Under the pieces are notes generated by a model that was given only the letters and a program-made list of their open reading frames with translations, had not been told where the DNA came from and made no database searches. From positions 1 through 8,972 of the forward strand of contig JARRLC010000201.1 of assembly GCA_037387425.1 (NCBI GenBank): DNA of 8,972 nucleotides. The letters run 5' to 3'. A program made the translations under genes and the position numbers. Numbering within the stretch: position 1 is the stretch's first letter; each line of letters starts with the position of its first letter. Shown in pieces: positions 6,074 to 8,972 of the stretch. Source of the stretch: JARRLC01 sp037387425 (GTDB lineage: Bacteria > Pseudomonadota > Alphaproteobacteria > Rhizobiales > Rhodomicrobiaceae).

Positions 6074-7075
6074 GTGCCTGGAACAGTTGATACACCACTT
6101 CTCGATCAAATCGAAACCCCTGAGGACCTCCGCAAGTTCAGCGAAAAGGACTTACCCCAAATCGCAACAGAACTCCGCAAGGAAATGATTAATGTCGTTT
6201 CCTCAACAGGCGGGCATCTAGGCGCGGGGCTGGGTGTGGTGGAACTGACAATCGCGCTGCACTATCTGTTCGACACGCCAAACGACAAGCTCATCTGGGA
6301 CGTTGGTCATCAATGCTACCCGCACAAGATTTTGACAGGTCGACGGGAGCGCATGCACACGCTTCGCCAAGGCGGTGGACTGTCGGGCTTTACCCGTCGC
6401 GCTGAAAGCGAATATGACCCGTTTGGCGCAGGCCATTCATCCACGTCGATTTCAGCAGGGCTAGGCATGGCCGTTGCGCGCGACATGAAGGGCGAGGATC
6501 ATAAGGTCGTCGCAGTAATCGGCGATGGCGCGCTTAGCGCGGGGCTGGCCTATGAGGCGATGAACAATGCCGGGGCCATTGATACAAAACGGCTCATCGT
6601 GATTCTCAACGACAACGATATGTCGATCGCCAAGCCAGTGGGGGCGCTTTCAGCTTATCTCGCGCGGATAAACACCAGCCAGACCTATCTTTACTTGCGC
6701 GATGTCGCTAAGCAACTTGCTAAAATCCTGCCGAAACACTGGGAACGCCGGGCCGCCCGCGCTGAGGAATACACGCGAAGTCTGTGGGGTGGCGGCGCAT
6801 TGTTCGAAGAGCTTGGCTTTTACTATATCGGCCCTATCGACGGGCATAATATGGACCATCTGCTTCCTGTTTTGCGCAATGTGCGCGACGCCAAAGTCGG
6901 GCCGGTGCTGGTCCATGTCGTCACCGAGAAGGGCAAGGGCTACACACCAGCCGAAAACGCTGAGGATAAATATCATGGCGTCGGTAGGTTTAACGTCATA
7001 ACCGGCGCGCTGGCCAAACCGAAATCGGTTGCCCACGGCGATTACAGCGGCGATGCCAGCAGGCACCGGGCTTGA
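6074..7075 (+). CDS. dxs: DXS N-terminal fragment (thiamine diphosphate-binding domain)
   Basis: This 333-residue frame encodes domain I of DXS. Visible residues include His48 in GGHLGAG, DVGHQCYPHKILTGR at 76-90, GHSSTSISAGLG at 120-131, the thiamine-diphosphate/Mg motif starting GDGALSAG at 150-157 with NDND at 179-182, FYYIGPIDGHN at 249-259 and EKGKGY at 285-290. Family similarity stops at about residue 320; the last 13 residues (HGDYSGDASRHRA) are frameshift product. The frame overlaps the C-terminal one by 47 bp, so reinitiation or coupled translation is conceivable, but nothing in the sequence shows it. Confidence 0.6.
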   Translation: MPGTVDTPLLDQIETPEDLRKFSEKDLPQIATELRKEMINVVSSTGGHLGAGLGVVELTIALHYLFDTPNDKLIWDVGHQCYPHKILTGRRERMHTLRQGGGLSGFTRRAESEYDPFGAGHSSTSISAGLGMAVARDMKGEDHKVVAVIGDGALSAGLAYEAMNNAGAIDTKRLIVILNDNDMSIAKPVGALSAYLARINTSQTYLYLRDVAKQLAKILPKHWERRAARAEEYTRSLWGGGALFEELGFYYIGPIDGHNMDHLLPVLRNVRDAKVGPVLVHVVTEKGKGYTPAENAEDKYHGVGRFNVITGALAKPKSVAHGDYSGDASRHRA

Positions 7076-7943
7076 CGCCTTCGCCAACGAATTCCCGAAA
7101 CGCTACTTCGATGTGGGCATCGCTGAGCAACATGCCGTAACTTTCGCGGCGGGGTTGGCTGCTGAAGGGTACAAACCGTTCACCGCGATTTACTCCACGT
7201 TTTTGCAGCGCGCTTACGATCAGGTTTTGCATGATGTGGTTCTGCAAAAGCTTCCAGTGCGTTTTGCGATTGACCGCGCGGGGCTTGTCGGCGCTGATGG
7301 CCCGACGCACGCCGGAGCGTTCGACATCGCCTATCTCGGTTGCGTGCCCGATATCGTATTGATGGCCGCTGCCGACGAAGTAGAACTGACAAACATGGTC
7401 GCTACGGCCGCTGCCACGGATGATCGCCCAACGGCTTTCCGCTATCCGCGCGGCGAAGGCTGGGGGCTGGCGCTGCCAGAAAAGGGCGAGCCGCTGGAAA
7501 TTGGCAAAGGCCGTATCCTACGCGAAGGTTCATCGGTGGCGCTGTTATCGTTTGGTGGGCGGTTGCGCGAATGTCTCAAGGCGGCGGACCAACTCGCTGC
7601 TTACGGATTGTCCGCCACAGTTGCTGACGCGCGTTTCGCAAAGCCGCTGGATACGGGGTTAATCCGCCAGCTTGCGCGCCATCATGAGGTGCTGGTGAGC
7701 GTGGAAGAAGGCTCCGTTGGCGGATTCGGCGCGTTTATGCTGCATTTTCTGAGCGCCGACGGTCTGCTGGATGATGGCCTGAAGGTGCGTACGCTGACGC
7801 TGCCCGACTATTTCATTGAGCAGAACAACGTCGATCACATGTACGCGGAAGCCGGACTTGATGCTCAAGCCATCGTACAGGCGGTTATGATTGCGCTGCG
7901 GCGCAACGCTATCCCCGGCTTGGGCACCGGGGAAAAAGGCTGA
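7029..7943 (+). CDS. dxs: DXS C-terminal fragment (transketolase pyrimidine-binding and C-terminal domains)
   Basis: This 304-residue frame, openable from a TTG at 7029, encodes DXS domains II and III. AITAAMPAGTGLD is at 4-16. Glu33 in DVGIAEQHAVTFAAGLAAEG corresponds to the glutamate that activates thiamine diphosphate. Arg61 is in STFLQRAYDQ and His94 in ADGPTHAGAFD. The C-terminal domain contains KGRILREG, VADARFAKPLD and EEGSVGGFG, and the end is of normal length with a short extra tail. The first helix of domain II is missing. No ribosome-binding site stands out before 7029. Confidence 0.6.
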   Translation: MPTAITAAMPAGTGLDAFANEFPKRYFDVGIAEQHAVTFAAGLAAEGYKPFTAIYSTFLQRAYDQVLHDVVLQKLPVRFAIDRAGLVGADGPTHAGAFDIAYLGCVPDIVLMAAADEVELTNMVATAAATDDRPTAFRYPRGEGWGLALPEKGEPLEIGKGRILREGSSVALLSFGGRLRECLKAADQLAAYGLSATVADARFAKPLDTGLIRQLARHHEVLVSVEEGSVGGFGAFMLHFLSADGLLDDGLKVRTLTLPDYFIEQNNVDHMYAEAGLDAQAIVQAVMIALRRNAIPGLGTGEKG

Positions 7944-8027
7944 ATACAGCTTATCTCGCTGTTTCCCGCCGGAGCAATCGACGAGATTTCCTAACGAGGC
8001 GAAGGCGAAGAGGAAGCGCAGAGGCGA

Positions 8028-8972
8028 TTACGCCCCTGGCGCTCCATCGTCTTGTGGTTGCGGTTTCTGCGCACCATATGGCGACGCATCATTGGTACTT
8101 GGCTGAGACGTCACCTGGACTTGGAGATGCGTCCTAGAGCTTCCGCCTGCATCGCTTTTAGTTTCATTGGATGCCGCTCCTCCTGATGGATCGAGCTGTG
8201 TCAGCTTCCCGCGCAGGGAAGATGAGGCGCCGTCATTCGGCTTCTCGGATGGACGCTCAACAGAACCATGCGAGGGCGGCTGTTGCTGTGGATTGCGCTG
8301 GTCGCGCTCACGGCGATCGCGTGGCTCGCGTGCTTCACGTTGCTCACGCGGATCGCGTGCCTCACGTTGATCGCGTGGATCACGTGCCTCACGCTGCTCA
8401 CGCGGATCGCGTGCCTCTCTCGGGGGGCGCGGCTCTCGCTGTTCCCTTGCCTCACGCGGATCACGTTGCCCAGCCTTTTGCTGAGACTGGGACGGTGGCG
8501 CTGAGCGCGGTTTGCGGCGTCCTGGTGCTTGTTTCGGGCGGTTGAAAAGATCAGTCAACCCCACATTGTCCATCATAGTACTGAAGAAATTAGACTTTTT
8601 CTTCGGTGCAGGTTTAGCCGCTTGTGGAGGAGGAGACGCTGGAATTGGCAGAGATTGCCGCCCCCCCATATCTGGTGAGCCTGCTTGTGGGCCGTGAGGC
8701 GCACGAGGCGGCGTATATGCCGCATGCGCCATATGTGGTTGAGGCGCATAGTGCGGATCAGGCTGCTGCGGCGCTAGCTGAGGCGCATGTTGCTGCGGAG
8801 CGCTGGGGCCATGCATTTGTGGCCTTGCAGATGGCGACATAGCATGTTGTTGCGGATGATGCTGCGCCGGCATCTGATGTTGAGCTGGCATCTCAGGAAG
8901 ATCATCAGCGCCCATTGTATCAGCGCCTGCCCCGGTGCCAGCACCTGAACCTGAACCAGAACCAGCTTCAAT
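8028..8972 (-). CDS. Unrecognised disordered Gln/Pro/His- and Arg/Asp/Glu-rich protein, C-terminal part
   Basis: The frame is open from the right window edge to the TAA at 8028-8030, at least 315 residues, so the true start lies outside the window; the ATG at 8915 is only the first internal Met with a long run. In order it has a Gly-Ser/Ala stretch, a Gln/Pro/His/Met-rich region (8915 to about 8610), a lysine cluster KPAPKKK followed by the only hydrophobic island, SNFFSTMMDNVGLTDLFNRP (about 8535-8594), a charged region with four tandem 9-residue repeats, and a polar tail. Coding on this strand is supported because the repeat copies differ mainly at codon third positions (GAG/GAA, CAG/CAA, CCG/CCA). 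It is convergent with dxs. I do not recognise the family. A long Gln/Pro linker with a basic patch recalls the C-terminal linker of some alphaproteobacterial FtsZ proteins, but the conserved FtsZ terminal peptide is absent here, so I do not make that call. Confidence 0.6.
   Translation of the reverse strand: MEAGSGSGSGAGTGAGADTMGADDLPEMPAQHQMPAQHHPQQHAMSPSARPQMHGPSAPQQHAPQLAPQQPDPHYAPQPHMAHAAYTPPRAPHGPQAGSPDMGGRQSLPIPASPPPQAAKPAPKKKSNFFSTMMDNVGLTDLFNRPKQAPGRRKPRSAPPSQSQQKAGQRDPREAREQREPRPPREARDPREQREARDPRDQREARDPREQREAREPRDRRERDQRNPQQQPPSHGSVERPSEKPNDGASSSLRGKLTQLDPSGGAASNETKSDAGGSSRTHLQVQVTSQPSTNDASPYGAQKPQPQDDGAPGA
8313..8420 (-). repeat. Four tandem 27-bp repeats encoding RE-A-R-D-P-R-E-Q units
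   Basis: On the minus strand the protein reads REARDPREQ, REARDPRDQ, REARDPREQ, REAREPRDR: four consecutive 9-residue units of alternating basic and acidic residues. Degenerate related sequence flanks both sides, making a charged block over about 8292-8465. Differences between units are mostly synonymous or Asp/Glu swaps, which points to selection on the protein. Such repeats can expand or shrink by slippage, so copy number may vary between strains. Confidence 0.8.

Larger units (their letters stand above)
6074..7943 (+). pseudogene. dxs: 1-deoxy-D-xylulose-5-phosphate synthase, disrupted by an internal deletion with frameshift
   Basis: DXS condenses pyruvate with glyceraldehyde 3-phosphate, using thiamine diphosphate, to give 1-deoxy-D-xylulose 5-phosphate, the first step of the MEP isoprenoid pathway. 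Both halves match the family closely, but they lie in different frames joined near 7020-7035. The first frame ends its family match at TGALAKPKSVA, then reads an unrelated tail to a stop at 7075. The second resumes the match at AITAAMPAGTGLDAF. About 22 residues normally between these points (the S/Y-T-x-VFA-x-ALI-x-EA segment, the first helix of the pyrimidine-binding domain) are absent. From the frames, the lost length must be 2 modulo 3 (for example 65 or 68 bp). As read, no full-length enzyme can be made. Because DXS is normally essential, an assembly error, a second dxs elsewhere, or a functional split enzyme must be considered. Confidence 0.85.

Noticed and set aside
7914..7933. CCCCGG-N8-CCGGGG hairpin near the end of dxs
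   Set aside because: It lies inside coding sequence, and the following tract is A-rich, not T-rich, so it is not a credible terminator for dxs.
7996..8027. Purine-rich stretch bounded by two GAGGCGA copies between dxs and the convergent gene
   Set aside because: Short and low complexity; no stem-loop or known motif supports a function.
7891..8106. Small plus-strand open frame overlapping the dxs end
   Set aside because: It starts inside dxs, runs into the convergent minus-strand gene, and has no ribosome-binding site or recognisable motif.
8167..8545. Plus-strand frames with Val/His/Arg/Ala repeats
   Set aside because: They mirror the minus-strand repeat; synonymous third-position differences fit minus-strand coding better.

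Overview
The window looks like a piece of an alphaproteobacterial chromosome. The coding regions are moderately GC-rich. The proteins most resemble alphaproteobacterial families: a DmdC-type acyl-CoA dehydrogenase, a Sua5-type tRNA-modification enzyme, and an HDAC-family protein followed by xseB and dxs, a neighbourhood typical of that class. These assignments come from motif and family recall, not a database search.

Layout. Positions 73-1080 (minus) hold a complete L-threonylcarbamoyladenylate synthase (YrdC plus Sua5 domains). A 142-bp divergent intergenic region carries a 20-bp inverted repeat near a possible promoter and leads rightward into a lipid-oxidation block: an acyl-CoA dehydrogenase (1223-2941), a broken enoyl-CoA hydratase/isomerase (2992-3689) and an HSDL2-like short-chain dehydrogenase (3753-4616). 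Next come an HDAC-family zinc deacetylase (4713-5648) and xseB (5686-5943). A stem-loop with a short T tract separates xseB from a disrupted dxs (6074-7943), the first enzyme of the MEP isoprenoid pathway. From 8028 to the right edge, on the minus strand, lies the C-terminal part of a disordered Gln/Pro/His- and Arg/Asp/Glu-rich protein that runs out of the window and that I cannot identify.

The main anomaly is three separate internal losses of coding sequence in about 5 kb. The acyl-CoA dehydrogenase seems to lack roughly 20-25 residues in frame. The enoyl-CoA hydratase lacks roughly 35 codons, with a frame change. dxs lacks roughly 22 codons, also with a frame change. Sua5, the SDR, the HDAC protein and xseB look full length. 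A broken dxs is surprising because it is normally essential where the MEP pathway is the only isoprenoid route. Either the assembled sequence has dropped short segments, or this lineage has real clustered small deletions. I see no mobile element, CRISPR array, RNA gene or clearly new system here.
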